Source of the DNA: Brasenia schreberi
Lineage: Eukaryota; Streptophyta; Magnoliopsida; Nymphaeales; Cabombaceae
NCBI GenBank assembly: GCA_036023115.1
Contig: JAYKKT010000079.1
Span: forward strand, 13,879,501 to 13,943,500
Length of the DNA stretch: 64,000 bases
Direction: 5' to 3'
Part shown: in pieces, positions 1 to 12,699 of the stretch
Position numbering within the stretch: the first letter of the stretch is position 1
Layout: each line of letters opens with the position of its first letter
Made by a program: the position numbers and the translations under genes
The notes under the pieces: generated by a model
Seen by the model: the letters and a program-made list of their open reading frames with translations, nothing else
What the model was told of the DNA's origin: nothing
The model's database searches: none

Positions 1-194
1 TGAAAAACTAAATTTAGAAAGCATTAAAAGATCTAGAGGACGGCGACAAAAGTGTTGGAAAGAAACAATAAAGAATGATCTAGGTTATTGTGAGTTAACT
101 GCTAACATGGCACACGATAGGGATCTGTGGAAACAAAGAATCCATGTAGCCTACCCCGTCTAGTATGGGAAAAGGCTTAGTTGTTGTTGTTGTT
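1..194 (+). mobile_element. RTE-type LINE, 3' terminal fragment
   Basis: Reads the last part of an RTE-clade LINE open frame (HDRDLWKQRIHVAYPV near 110-160), then the family's terminal motif CCCCGTCTAGTATGGGAAAA and a (TTG)n tail at about 181-194. The 5' part lies outside the window or is truncated. The same terminal motif returns at 56,718 and, in changed form, at 62,330 and (reversed) at 700. A tail of TTG repeats is typical of plant RTE elements. Clearly non-autonomous here. Confidence 0.8.
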
Positions 195-679
195 AAATGA
201 AAACATTATTCATAAAATATTATGGTTCAATAGTGATGAACTAAAATTTCATTTATTACAAAGGTCATTTACATATACATGTAATGAATAATATAAAAGA
301 GCATTTTAAATACAATATTTAAACTCATACACAATGATTTGACTCAACGTATAGATCATTTGCAATACCGAGCTCATTCATCCTCATGATCATCCTTATA
401 TATAATAGTGAATTGACGTGTTTATTGGCAACACTGTTCATATCTCTAACAACTCAAGCAACGCAGGTTCAATCGACAATGACCGTAGCATGTGCTATGA
501 ATGTACTAAATGTGGTGCTAGTGTTTCACGTATTGTGATAAGATATTGGTATAAGAAAATAATTATGAAAAAGTTATTATTTTTCATAATACAATTATTC
601 ATTTACCTACATGAAAAATGATGTGCCTAATTGGAGTCGGATGCAACTGACCAATTGAATCTATAGAAATAAATCGATG
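195..679. other. AT-rich intergenic DNA, no gene seen
   Basis: No coding signature, RNA gene or clear repeat boundary is visible. The 67-codon frame at 418-621 has no family likeness and is probably chance. Confidence 0.5.
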
Positions 680-2135
680 CAACAACAATAAACAACAACT
701 AAGCCTTTTTCCATACTACATGGATTCTTTGTTTCTATAAAGCCCTATCATGTATCATGCTAGTAGTTAACTCAATATAAACTAGATCATTCTTTATTGT
801 TTCTTTCTAACACTTTTGTGGTCATCCTCTTCCTCTTTCAATATTTTTACAATCTAGTTTTTCATATATTCTTATGGGAGTACATGTCCAAACCATCTTA
901 AATAATTTTTTATCATTTTATCCTCTATTGGTACTGCTCCCAATTTGTTTTTAATAACTTCATTATGTATACGCTATTTCCTTGTGTGACCGCTCATCCA
1001 TCTCAACATCTTTATTTTTGTTACAGACATCTGTTGCACATGTTGATGATTAATTGCCCAACACTCATAATCGTAAAACATAAAAGGCGTAATTGTTGCT
1101 TTATAATATTTACCTTTCAACTTTAATGGTATCTTCTTATCACATAGAATTGATGCCCCTCTTCATTTTAACCAACCGACATTAATTTTGTGTAATATCT
1201 CCGTTAATTTTTTCATCACTTTGAAAAATTGACCTTAGGTATTTAAAACTTTCTTCTTAGGGATGCAATGTGTGCTAATCTTAATTTATATGTGCTCTGA
1301 AGTATCTAAATGATCAAACTTACATTCAATATATATTGTCTTTGTTCTTAAGACTTTACTTTCTAACGTTTCTCTCTAGAGTTCCGATTTTCTATTTTTT
1401 TCCTTAGACTCATCCACTAATGCAATGTTATCTGCAAATAACATACACTAAGGTATTTCATCTTGAATATGTTTTGCTAACTCATCAATGACCAATATAA
1501 ATAAATGTGGACTTAAAGTTGATCCTTGATGTAACCTAATCTTAACTTCAAAGGAGTCTGTTATTTCTTCATGAGTCCTCACGCATGTTTTTGCATCATA
1601 GATGTCTCTTATAAGATTTATGTATGTCAATGGGATACCTCTCTTTTTCAAGGTTCTCCAAAGAACATCTCTTAATACCCTATCGTAAGCTTTTTCTAGA
1701 TTAGTAAATATTATGTGAAGGTTCTTCTTTTTTGCTCTAAAATATTTCATAAGACATCTTAATAGGAGAATCTCTTCAATAGTAGATCTATCAAGCATGA
1801 ATCTAAATTGGTTCTCTGTTGTACTCGATACTTGTCTTAAATTACGTTCGATAATTCTTTCCCATAATTTCATAGTATGACTCATTAACTTGATATTTCG
1901 ATAATTCATACAATTCTCAATGTCTCCCTTGTTCTTATATATGGGTATTAGTGTACTCGCTCTCCATTTCTCGGGCATCTTTTTGGTTCTCCATATTTCA
2001 TTAAATAGTCTTGTGAGCCAAGCGAACCCTATCTCTCCTAGAATTTTTCATACTTCTATAGGAATATTGTGTGATCCTACAGATTTACCAAACTTCATAT
2101 ATTCAAGAGCCTCTTTGACTTCATTTTTTTGAATA
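680..2135 (-). mobile_element. RTE-type LINE, 5'-truncated, reverse transcriptase relic
   Basis: On the minus strand the element runs from about 2,135 to a (TTG)n-like tail at 680-699. The longest open piece, 1,448-1,978, is a reverse transcriptase palm: KNKGDIENCMNYRNIKLMS, the first catalytic block LEKAYDRV and the HQGSTLSPHLFIL block can be read. Just beyond its stop the catalytic FADD box reads FADN, so the second aspartate is lost. Further codons continue upstream to about 2,110 and downstream toward the tail with frame breaks. The endonuclease domain is missing, as usual for 5'-truncated LINE insertions. Dead copy. Confidence 0.85.
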
Positions 2136-3328
2136 CACCGATAGAAATTGCGGTTTATATATTTATCTAATTTGACTAACTCTCATAAGCTAATACTACC
2201 ATATACATTTTTCATTTAAAAACTTATTTTTATTAATTATGGTTTATACACTTCTTTACCCACACTCGTTCATGACGTGAAAATCCTCTTTGCAATTGAT
2301 TCACTATATCCGTGTGAAGATATAGAGACCTTTGCTTACTTTTCACTGCATTCGGGATCTGCAGTGCTTTGCTAAAAGGGAATGTCCTAATGCAATGCTC
2401 ATAATTTGTATAATCCAAGGTAGATAAGTTCGACAAAGTTTCACGTTGGTTGTCGAAAGCCTAACGCAACCCTCCTCCTCTATCCGAGCTTGGGACCAGC
2501 AATGCAAGGGTAATCCTTTATATGGATAGAATTGAAATAAACCGATACATCCGAGAAATATATCACTTTATATAAAATTTGTTACACTCATGAGAATACA
2601 CTACTAGGATGTCAAAATGCTCAAGTTCAAAATAATGTGAGCATTGTCCCTCTCAAGTAATGTCACATGACTCATATGGTACCTTATCGGTATAGGACTT
2701 TGTAAGTCTACTTGGAATAGAGGGCCTTATTGATGTAACTGAGATGATTTAATGATGACCGAATTGTTGAACTACAAGACCTGTTATATACAGTTCCATA
2801 ATATCTATATATTGAATGCATCTTTGGTATCTAGACAACTTATATACAGTATAATTCAAGCATTTTGAAGAACTATATGACTGTCAATCAATCTACATTA
2901 TATAAAATATCAAATAACAGTGTATAACATTAAAGGTTGTGTTTAATATATAAATATAATTGTAGTTTAATAAAATACCTACTCTATCATCATCAAATCT
3001 AATTACTTGCAATACTTACCAAGTCGATCAATAGAAATTATTTATGACAGACATTTCTTATCCATGGACATGCTCATGGTTCTCTATCTAGTCATTATGG
3101 TCGTATGCAAACTCTAAAAGGTAGGAAATACTCATAAATCTAAGCTTACAGTTAAAACATATAACTTAGTTTCAGTTTATAAAAAATGATTATATATAAG
3201 ATATTATAGTAAAGGTTACACCCTTCTACTTATATCCTATGAGCTATATCTACATAGAAAAATAAATAAATTTAGTTAATTAAATCAAAACAAAAGACTC
3301 ATGCCCCAGGCGCATCTCCGACTTAGAG

Positions 3329-3351
3329 GAGACGTGCCTAGGGCACGTCTC
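3329..3351. repeat. Perfect inverted repeat, 10-bp stem, 3-nt loop
   Basis: GAGACGTGCC and GGCACGTCTC flank TAG. It lies in a GC-rich patch inside AT-rich DNA, next to another partly matching GC-rich stretch (3,304-3,328). No gene lies nearby; it may be the end or core of a decayed DNA transposon. Confidence 0.7.
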
Positions 3352-4049
3352 AAAACAAAAATCTAATGGGTTTTCTAGCAAGATTATGGTAAAAAAATAA
3401 TCAAAACAATATAATCAAAACCAAATCAATGATATACCTCCATAAATTACCGAATCCCTCTTCGAATCGGCCTCCTATTTCTTCTCTTTTTCTTTCTCTT
3501 ATTCTTTCTTTCTATTTCTTCATCCTTTTTCCAAAGAGATTTCAATGAGTTCCTTTATTTTAAATAGATGTGCATCAAGCAATGGGTGGCTGGGTAGACC
3601 GGAGCGTGAATAATGGAAGGACGAAAGGGGCAGTAGATTCGTTTACACAATAAGAGAGAGAGTATCATCATATGAAAAGAGTACTTTGGTAGCAGGAAAA
3701 TAGAATATGTATATAGTAAAAAGAGTGTGTATATCCATCCGGATAAAATAATGGGGGTCCAATAATAATCAAGTTGACTCCATAATATGTGGACAACCTA
3801 CCATACTATACACCACATGAACATGGTATCCACTAGCACAAAAGAATATTCAATTGGAATAATGCAATACACACATTCAAATTCTACCCATCTCCAACAT
3901 GCTCATTCATTGATTTTGAGCAGTACTAGTGTAATTTAAAATTTTAAGAGTTTCCAAAAAAGTGAAAGGACAATGATATTATTCTTGTGCCTCCAAAAAA
4001 TAATGATCAAACATGAGTGAGCAGCACGAGTTATGGTAGAATCCAAAAT

Positions 4050-4081
4050 CTCTCTCTCTCTCTTTCTATATATATATATAA
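4050..4081. repeat. (CT)n-(TA)n microsatellite
   Basis: A run of CT dinucleotides passes into a run of TA dinucleotides, with no coding context. Confidence 0.85.
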
Positions 4082-5162
4082 ATTTAGCAACCTTCATTTT
4101 TTGTTTGATACTTCGTACTCATCACCCTTCTAACTAGTTGTCAAATTTGTCCTGTAAGATAGGAGAAAATTACCACTCAACCGTATCCAAGATCTATTTG
4201 GTTAGGTTGGGTTGTTAGACATGTACGTAGTTAGTAGATGTCCGGTTTTGTGTACCACACTGATGTCCCAAATTCAAAACACACTTAGCCACTGGTAAAC
4301 TCGGATTTAATGTATAAACATGGATTCATGTAAAAATTAGGCAAGAAGTAAATAAGTCTACAAGTAACAATTGATACTCTCACGGTTATACACCACCCCC
4401 GAAATCATGCAATTATGGGCCCAACATGCCGGGTCTACATTAACACGAGGCGAGGTTCGCCTTACCCAATTTTCCACAGCCAAATCTATTGAATATAACC
4501 ATGGTCCCTGTCGTGGGCTATTCTCTAAGGCCTAGATGGACACAATGGTACAAAGTTTGAGGCATATATTCTTTTCCTTTTGCTAGAGCTGCCTCAAATA
4601 AGCTAGCAGTGGTGAGAAATTCGGTCATTTATCATCACAAAGGGAGCGGATCAGGCAGACCCCTGACCTCAAAAACAAAGTCATGCAAAGTTTACATAGG
4701 TCTACCTAATTTCGTATGTAGAAGATGAAGGATCAAAGACCCAAATTCAGTAAGGGAGTAGAGAGAGAGAGAGTATGGATCCCACTTCCACGGGATCTGG
4801 ATTCATCACGGTGAATGTCAATCTGATCACACATTGAATTACGTGGGTCCAAGCACTGATATCCAACCCAGCCTTTGTTCATGAAAGCACCATCTTTAGT
4901 TTTCTTTTGTTTTCCCGTTTTGAAGTTATTGGTTACAAAGTGGCCGAAAACAACCCCACACACACTTGTGCACCCCTTGGAGTCGAACGACCCGCCACGG
5001 CAAGGGCATCAAAGCGCCCTGCGGTCGAGCTGACGCTCAGGATTCACCAACTTTAGTTACGGTAATGGCACGGTGGAATACGGTTGACTTCATGAGTTCG
5101 ATCAACATTGGGCATGCTTTTGGCTTCGGCCTCTCCAATATGAAAGAAGAAAAAAGAAAAAA

Positions 5163-5193
5163 ATATACTAAAGGTCTGGTGCAGCTCTAAGAT
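5163..5193. repeat. 31-bp direct repeat, copy 1
   Basis: Identical over 31 bases to 5,500-5,530. On the minus strand it reads ILELHQTFSI, matching the end of the exon-like frame at 5,500-5,606. Confidence 0.8.
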
Positions 5194-5499
5194 TACAAGG
5201 AGTAGTAGTAGATTTTGTTACCATTTTTATTGCACATCTAGATCTTGCAAAATGATGTCAAATTGATTATTTATTTTTGTTACCACATTGATGTAGAATG
5301 CAGTTAGTTGATCGGAACCAACTGGGAAAAAATATAAGACATTATTGAGGACATCAAATAGACATTTAAGAATACTTAACATGAACTAAATATAATTAAT
5401 ATGACATGAACTTAATTAGTCCAACCATCATTCATTAAGCATTAAGTCAAACAAAAAGGCTAATGTCCTTGCTTTGCACACATTTTCATTTTGGTACAG

Positions 5500-5530
5500 A
5501 TATACTAAAGGTCTGGTGCAGCTCTAAGAT
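5500..5530. repeat. 31-bp direct repeat, copy 2
   Basis: Second copy of the repeat at 5,163, offset by 337 bp. It overlaps the 3' end of an exon-like minus-strand frame, which suggests that this copy is the original. Confidence 0.8.
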
Positions 5531-5606
5531 CGCTGCTTCTTCGCCAGCTTCCCCCAAAAGGATATGCAGTTTCCTTCCACGCAGCAACATCAACGCTGCA
5601 TATAAT
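5500..5606 (-). pseudogene. Exon-like reading frame, unidentified
   Basis: About 34 minus-strand codons read without a stop and look protein-like (ALMLLRGRKLHILLGEAGEE, then AAILELHQTF). They follow an acceptor-like TTATATGCAG. I do not recognise the protein and see no certain partner exons, although another minus-strand frame lies just upstream at 5,590-5,805. It could be an exon of a decayed gene or a captured gene fragment. Weak call based on codon texture only. Confidence 0.25.
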
Positions 5607-5997
5607 TCCAAAATAAATGACATAAACACAGAAGATCTGCTGTTCTTAACCTAAAATCTTGTAATCTCTCGAGGAAGTAACCAACTAGAAAACGCAAAAT
5701 GAAGAGTAAGAGCTGCCTTTGGGTTGTGCTTTTTGCTCCAAAACAGTCAAGGCCACTTCTCTCATAAATGTGATTCCAAGTATTTGGACTCAACAAAATA
5801 GCCATAGACGAGAGAATACATAGTCGACCGCATTCTAAATGGTTTTGCCGGCTATCTGCCTCACCCTAAAATAACTTTCAGACTTGCCGCTCCTTATAAT
5901 TAATACAGTGGCAATTGTAACTGAAAAGAACAAATCCGAGTGGCAATCTTCAACCTAACACGACAACACAATCAGAAAAACTCAGATTGGGTCCTGG

Positions 5998-6369
5998 TAG
6001 GGATGGCAATTTCTACCCATCCCGTTCCACGTGGAACGGATTTTCAAGTAAAAAAGCCACCCTATTGCTGAATGGGGTGCAAGATGAAAGACCCGCATGC
6101 GGGGCAGGGCGGGGTCGGGTTCAAGGTATACCCGCCCAGCTATATTTGTTTATAAATATTTTACATAATAGATATGTTTGTATGTATACATTTTTCATAT
6201 AACTATAACTATATATATGTGCATAATAGCTTTTAGTTTATTAACATAAAATACCATTAAAAAGTTATATGTTATGTAGAATATATAATATTAAAAATAT
6301 TTTTTTTAAATATTTTTAGAGGTTGAAGTGGGGTAGGTAGAGAGAAAACCCGCTTTGTTGCCATCCCCA
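5998..6369. mobile_element. hAT-like MITE, about 370 bp
   Basis: Terminal inverted repeats TAGGGATGGCAA (5,998-6,009) and TTGCCATCCCCA (6,358-6,369) match in 11 of 12 positions and resemble plant hAT termini. Next to the left end are GC-rich stretches of the CGGGGCGGGG type and an AT-rich middle. The 8-bp flanks (GGTCCTGG, GGTTCAGC) agree at only 5 of 8 positions, so any target duplication has decayed. No transposase is encoded. Confidence 0.65.
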
Positions 6370-6474
6370 GGTTCAGCTTCCCAATGCAACCTCGCCAAAG
6401 TCAGGCCAGGTGCAGTCAGTCTAGATCCAACCCAGAACTGACTCAATTATATATTAGATCGAGCACTATACATA

Positions 6475-6475
6475 C

Positions 6476-6520
<45 letters not shown>
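6475..6520. repeat. (TA)n-(GA)n microsatellite
   Basis: Perfect TA repeats run into perfect GA repeats. No coding role is visible. Confidence 0.9.
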
Positions 6521-6523
<3 letters not shown>

Positions 6524-6829
6524 TGTAGTCCCCACTCAATTTAGTGGTTTTCATACTGGCAATGGAGTGTCCTTACTCTTATTGGTTTATTCTCTACCCT
6601 GATTGCTTTATACAACTATATATGTGTGTATACGCATAGACGGATAGATATTATGTGTTCAATTTTCTATCCTCCATACATATGATACTACATACATGTA
6701 TTTTCTTTGCTTTTTGAGGCATGAATACAATAAACTTATCCCTTGTATATTTTAAACCCTTAAAAGTAATGCAATTTTCTTTACTATATAATATATTACA
6801 ACCCTTTGACCATCGTGAACTCATTATAG

Positions 6830-7677
6830 TTGTGTAACCAGACCCCTAGGTGGAACAAACTTGTTGAGTTGTTCCATAGAGATACATCAATGATGAAACA
6901 TGTCGAGAGTCTTGAGATAATCCAAGACTTGCTTCTACTCATTTGAAAGATGTCGAACAAAACGAGGCATCTAGTAGGAGAGTAAATCCCCCTAGGCTAA
7001 TACTGAGAGGACCAAAACCCTACATGGGAACAAGAGATGGTAAAGTGATTAAGAACTTCCATTGACATCTTGACATGTATATAATGATGAGAACCTTGAG
7101 GATCAGGAACAAAAAATTGTTATGACAGCTACTTTCTTGAACAATGATGCCGTCTTATGATTGTGCCATAAGTTAGAGGAAATTGCGGATAATAATTACA
7201 AGATAGAAACCTTTGACGACTTGAAGAAGAAACTCAGAAAACACTTCCAAACCTAGAATATAGAAGAGGTAGTGAAGCGCAACTCTCAGACTCAAAGCAC
7301 ACATGCTCTATGAGGGATAACATCAAGGTGTATCAGTCCATAATGCTAAGTATGAAGACAATGAGTATCAAAATCAACTATTTCACTTCCTAAACAATAT
7401 GTAACCTTTGACGGTATATGATATCCACAGGAGAAAGTCCCAAACATTGTCTAAGGCTATTACTACTGCTAAGCGATTGGTTGTTAGTCTTAGGCCCAAC
7501 GGGAAGAAGTATTGTAAGAAGTCTGAAGGAAAGAAGGACAACGATAAAAAAGATGTTGACTCCCAAGATACATAGGGATACATCTTGGTAAAGAAGTCAG
7601 ATGGTCAAAATCCTGATAATCGGCCTAAGGAACTCTACAAGTTAAAGTGCTAGCTATGTTGAGGGTCACATAAGTTT
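6830..7677 (+). mobile_element. Ty3/gypsy element E, gag remnant
   Basis: Broken frames resemble the gag of a plant Ty3/gypsy element: a capsid-like segment (LKKKLRKHF, about 7,212-7,240) and then a remnant of the zinc-knuckle region near 7,635-7,680. It leads into the protease-like part that is repeated in the array at 7,678-11,936. No 5' LTR was found between 6,600 and 6,830. Many stops; not functional. Confidence 0.55.
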
Positions 7678-10600
7678 GTGGGATACCTGACAAAGAAAGA
7701 TGATGGTCAAATGAACACCATGCAACAAGAGGACCCTATTGAGCTACTAATAGAAGCTCTTTGATAAATGAGTGTTATGAAAGATGCCAAGGCAATGACT
7801 CCTAAGTCACCCCTACGTAAGGGTTTGCTGTATTTAGAGGTGACCATTTAATAAGGGAACCATTAATACTTTGATAAACATAGGGGTTATATACAACTTC
7901 ATGAACGAAGACAAGTTGATTGAGCATGAACCTACTACGTTGACATGGAGGATCACATGAAACTGGTGAATTTTGGAACCATCAAGTTTATGGGTGAAGC
8001 AGACGATGTGTCAATCCAAATTGAAAATTGAAATGAGATGACCAACTTTTCCATGCCCCCGATAGATGACTACCTAGTTGTATTGGGCTTAGAATTCTAA
8101 CTTAAAAGTGACACGAAGATACAACCTTGCAAGGACATAGTGACCATTTTAGAAGGTTTATCTTCAAGCGTTATGAAAGTGTAAGCTGTTATAGAGGGGT
8201 CAAAAGGAGGACCAGTTCAAGATTTTTGCACTTTAGTTAAACATTTTAGAGCAAAAAAAAAAACTTCACATGATATTTATTGACTTAGAAAAAACTTACG
8301 ATAAGTATCAAGAGATGTTCTTTAGAGAACCTTGGAAAAGGGAGGCATCATATTGATATACATAAATCTTATAAAAGACATGTATGATGGTTGTGGGATC
8401 CCTGACAAAGAAAGATGATGGTCAAATGAACACCATGCAACAAGAGAACCCTATTGAGCTACTGATGGAAGCTCTTTGGCGAATGAGTGTTATGAAAGAT
8501 GTCAAGGCAATGACTCCTAAGGCACCCCTACATAAGGGTTTGCTGTATTTAGAGGTGACAATTTAACAAGAGAACCATGAAGACTTTGATAAACATAGTG
8601 GTTATATACAACTTCATGAACAAAGGCAAGTTGATTGAGCATCAACCTACTACATTGACATGGAGGATCACATGAAACTGGTGAATTTGGGACCCATCAA
8701 GATTGTGGGTGAGGCAGAAGCTGAGTCAATCCAAATTGAAAATTGGAATGAGGTAACCAACTTTTCCTTGCCCCATGCCCCCGATAGATGACTACTTGGT
8801 TGTATTAGGCTATAATTCTAGCTTAAAAGTGACACGAAGATACAACCTTGCAAGGACATAGTGACCATTTTAGAAAGTTCATCTTCAAGCGTGATGAAAG
8901 TGTAAGCTGCTATAGAGGGGTCAAAAGGAGGACCACTTCAAGATTTTTACACTTTAGTTAAACATTTTTGAGCAAAAAAAAAGAACCTTCACATGACATT
9001 TATTGACTGAGAAAAAGCTTCTGATAGGTGTCAAGAGATGTTCTTTAGAAAACCTTGGAAAAGAGAGGTATTCCATTGATATACATAAATCTTATAAGAG
9101 ACATGTACGATGGTTGTGGTATACCCAACAAAGAAACATGATGGTCAAATGAACATCATCCAACAAGAGGACCCTATTCAGCTACTAATGGAAGCTCTTT
9201 GACGAATGAGTGTTATGAAAGATGCCAAGGCAATGACTCCTAAGACGCCCCTACGTAAGGGTTTGTTGTATTTAGAGGTGACCATTTAACAAGGAAACCA
9301 TGAAGACTTTGACAAACATGGGGGTTATATATAACTTCATGAGAGAAAGCAAGTTGATTGAGCATGAACCTACTACGTTAACATGGAGGATCACATGAAA
9401 TTAGTGAATTTGGGACCCATCAAGATTGCAGGTGAGGAAGAGGGCATGTCAATCCAAATTAAAAATTGGAATGAGGTTACCAATTTCTCCATGCCCCCAA
9501 TAGATGACTACCTGGTTGTATTGGACTTAGAATTCTAGTTTAAAAGTGACACAAAGATACAACCTTGCAAGGACATAGTGACCATTTTAGAAGGTTCATC
9601 TTCAAGCTCAATGAAAGTGCAAGCTGCTATAGAGGGGTCCAAAGGGGGACCAACTCCAGATTTTTGCACTTTAGTTAAACATTTTAGAGCAAAAAAAAGA
9701 ACCTTGACATGATATTTATTGACTTAGAAAAAGCTTACGATAGTATCAAGATGTTTTTTATAGAACCTTAGAAAAGAGAGGTATTCCATTGATATACATA
9801 AATCTTATAATAGCCATGTATGATGGTTGTGGGATACCTGACAAAGAAAGATGATGGTCAAATGAACACCATGAATTAAGAGGACCCTATTGAGCTATTG
9901 ATGGAAGCTCTTTGATGAATGAGTGTTATGAAAGATGCCAAGGCAATGACTCCTAAGGCACCCCTACGTAAGGGTTTGTTGTATTTAGAGGTGATCATTT
10001 AACAAGGGAACCATGAAGACTTTGATAAACATAGGGGTTATATACAACTTCATGAATGAAGGCAAGTTGATTGAGCATGAACCTACTACGTTGACATGGA
10101 GGATCACATGAAACTAGTGAATTTGGGACCCATCAAGATTGTAGGTGAGGCAGAGGGCATGTCATTCCAAATTGAAAATTGGAATGAGGTAACCAATTTC
10201 TCCATGCCCCCAATAGATGACTGCCTGGTTGTATGGGGCTTAAAATTCTAGCTTAAAAGTGACACAAAGATACAACCTTGCACGGGCATAGTGACCATTT
10301 TAGAAGGTTCATCTTCAAGCGCAATGAAAGTGCAAGCTGCTAAAGCTGGACCAACTCAAGATTTTTGCACTTTAGTTAAACATTTTAGAGCAAAAAAAGA
10401 AACTTCACATGATATTTATTGACTTAAAAAATCTTACGATAGGTGTCAAGAGATGTTTTTTAGAGAACCTTAGAAAAGAGTGGTATTTCATTGATATACA
10501 TAAATCTTATAAGAGCCATATACGATGGTTGTGGGATACCTGACAAAGAAAGATGATGGTCAAATGAATACTGTGCAAGAAGAGGACCCTATTGAGCTAC

Positions 10601-11936
10601 TGATGGAAGCTCTTTGACGAATGAGTGTTATGAAAGATGCCAAGACAATGACTCCTAAGGTGCCCCTACATAAGGGTTTGTTGCATTTAGAAGTGACCAT
10701 TTAACAAGGGAACCATGAAGACTTTGATAAACATAGGGGTTATATACAACTTCACGAATGAAGGCAAGTTGATTGAGCATGAACCTACTACATTGACATG
10801 GAGGATCACATGAAACTAGTGAATTTGGGACCCATCAAGATTGTGGGTGAGGCAGAGGGCATATCATTCTAAATTGAAAATTGGAATGAGGTAACCAATT
10901 TCTCCATGCCCCTAATAGATGACTGCCTGGTTGTATGGAGCTTAGAATTCTAGCTTAAAAGTGACACAAAGATACAATCTTGCACGGACATAGTGACCAT
11001 TTTAGAAGGTTCATCTTCAAGCGCAATGAAAGTGCAAGCTGCTATAGAGGGGTCAAAAAGGGAACCAACTCAAGATTTTTGCACTTTAGTTAAACATTTT
11101 AGATCCAAAAAAAGAACCTTCACATGATATTTATTGACTTAGAAAAAGGTGACGATAGGTGTCAAGAGAGGTATTCCATTGATATACATAAATCTTATAA
11201 GAGCCTTGTACGATGGTTGTGGGATACCTTACAAAGAAAAATGATGGTCAAATGAACACCATGCAACAAGAGGACCCTATTGAGCTACTGATGGAAGCTC
11301 TTTAACGAATGAGTGTTATGAAAGATGCCAAGACAATGACTCCTAAGGCGCCCCTATGTAAGGGTTTCTTGTATTTAGAGGTGACCATTTAACAAGGGAA
11401 CCATTAAGACTTTGATAAACATAGGGGTTATATACAACTTCATGAATGAAGGCAAGTTGATTGAGAATGAACCTACTACGTTTACATGGAGGATCACATG
11501 AAACTAGTGAATTTGGGACGCATCAAGATTGTGGGTGAGACAGAGAGCATGTCAATCTAAATTGAAAATTGGAATAAGGTAACCAACTTTTCCATGCCCC
11601 ATGCCCCCGATAGATGACTACTTGGCTGTATTGGGCTTAGAATTCTAGCTTAAAAGTGACACAAAATACAACCTTGCAAGGACATAGTGACCATTTTAGA
11701 AGGTTCATCTTCAAGCATGATGAAAGTATAAGTTGCTATAGAGTGGTCAAAAGGGGGACCGACTCAAGATTTTTGCACTTTAGTGACATTTTAGAGCAAA
11801 AAAAGGAACCTTCACATGATATTTATTGACTTTGAAAAATGTTACGATAGGTGTCAAGAGACGTTCTTTAGAGAACCTTAGAAAAGAGAGATATTTCATT
11901 GATATACATAAATCTTATAAGAGACATGTACGATGG
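7678..11936 (+). repeat. Six-copy composite tandem array (gypsy protease + LINE RT), period about 0.7 kb
   Basis: Copies begin at about 7,678, 8,393, 9,116, 9,829, 10,531 and 11,219, each with the start motif GTGGGATACCTGAC or a variant; spacings are 715, 723, 713, 702, 688 and 717 bp. Each unit holds, in order, the end of a Ty3/gypsy gag, a decayed aspartic-protease part (NFMNEDKLIEHEP; DDYLVVLGLEF) and an RTE LINE reverse transcriptase piece beginning near AGAGCAAAAAAA (FIDLEKAYD-like). In the first five junctions the LINE breaks off after ACGATGG and the gypsy segment restarts. In the last copy the LINE continues. Some copies have short internal deletions, for example in the LINE part of copy 5 near 11,160. 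Confidence 0.9.
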
Positions 11937-12660
11937 TACAAAAATATGTGTGAGGACTCATGAAGGAATGACAAACTCCTTTTAAATTAATCAGGTTACA
12001 TCAAGGATCAACTTTAACTCCATATTTATTTATATTAGTCATTTATAAGTTAACAAAACATATTCAAGATGAAGTACCTTGGTGTATGTTATTTGCATAT
12101 GACATTGTGTGAGTAGATAAGTCTAAAGAAAAAGTTAATAGGAAATTAGAACTATAGAGCAAAATATTAAAAAATAAAGGCTTTCAACTTTGTCAAATAA
12201 AGACAAAATATATGGGATGTAAGTTTGATCATGTGGGTACTTCAGAAGACATGAAAATTAAGTTTGGCACACATTGCATTACTTACAAGGAAAACTTTAA
12301 ATACCTAGGATCAATTTTTTAGAGCGATAAAAAATTGGAAAAATTGGAGATGTTACATATAGAATTGATACCAGTTGGTTAAAATAGAGAGGAGCATCAA
12401 GTATTCTATTTGATAATAAGATACTATTAAAGTTGAAAGGTAAATATTATAGAGAAACAATTAGACCTACTATGTCTTATGGGTCTGAGTGTTGAGTTGT
12501 TAATCGTCAACATGTACAAAAGATGTTCATAACAAAAATGATGATGTTGAGATGGATGAGTGGTTACACAAGGAAAGACAATATACATAATGAGGTTATT
12601 AGAAACAAATTGGGAGTTGCACTAATAGAAGATAAAATGAGAAAAAATTGTTTATGCCTA
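11795..12660 (+). mobile_element. RTE LINE fragment joined to element E
   Basis: Starts inside the last unit of the tandem array and continues as LINE sequence: the CVRTHEG-like and HQGSTL-like blocks (now full of stops), then the C-terminal part (MLRWMSGYTRKDNIHNEVIR, about 12,547-12,606; EDKMRKNC). It ends abruptly near 12,655 without the (TTG)n tail, where gypsy sequence resumes. Loss of the 3' end is not expected of a simple LINE insertion and points to later rearrangement. Confidence 0.75.
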
Positions 12661-12699
12661 ATGAACTCTAAGAGCAACTTCTATCTCAAAGAGAATCAG

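Larger units (their letters stand above)
2136..5160. other. AT-rich intergenic DNA, no gene seen
   Basis: Holds a perfect 10-bp inverted repeat (3,329-3,351) and a CT/TA microsatellite (4,050-4,081). Short frames at 2,233-2,436 (-), 4,733-4,963 (-) and 4,966-5,190 (+) show no recognisable family, splice context or conserved motif, so I do not call genes. Confidence 0.5.

Noticed and set aside
5590..5805. 71-codon minus-strand frame
   Set aside because: Different frame from the neighbouring exon-like piece, no recognisable motif, no splice support.
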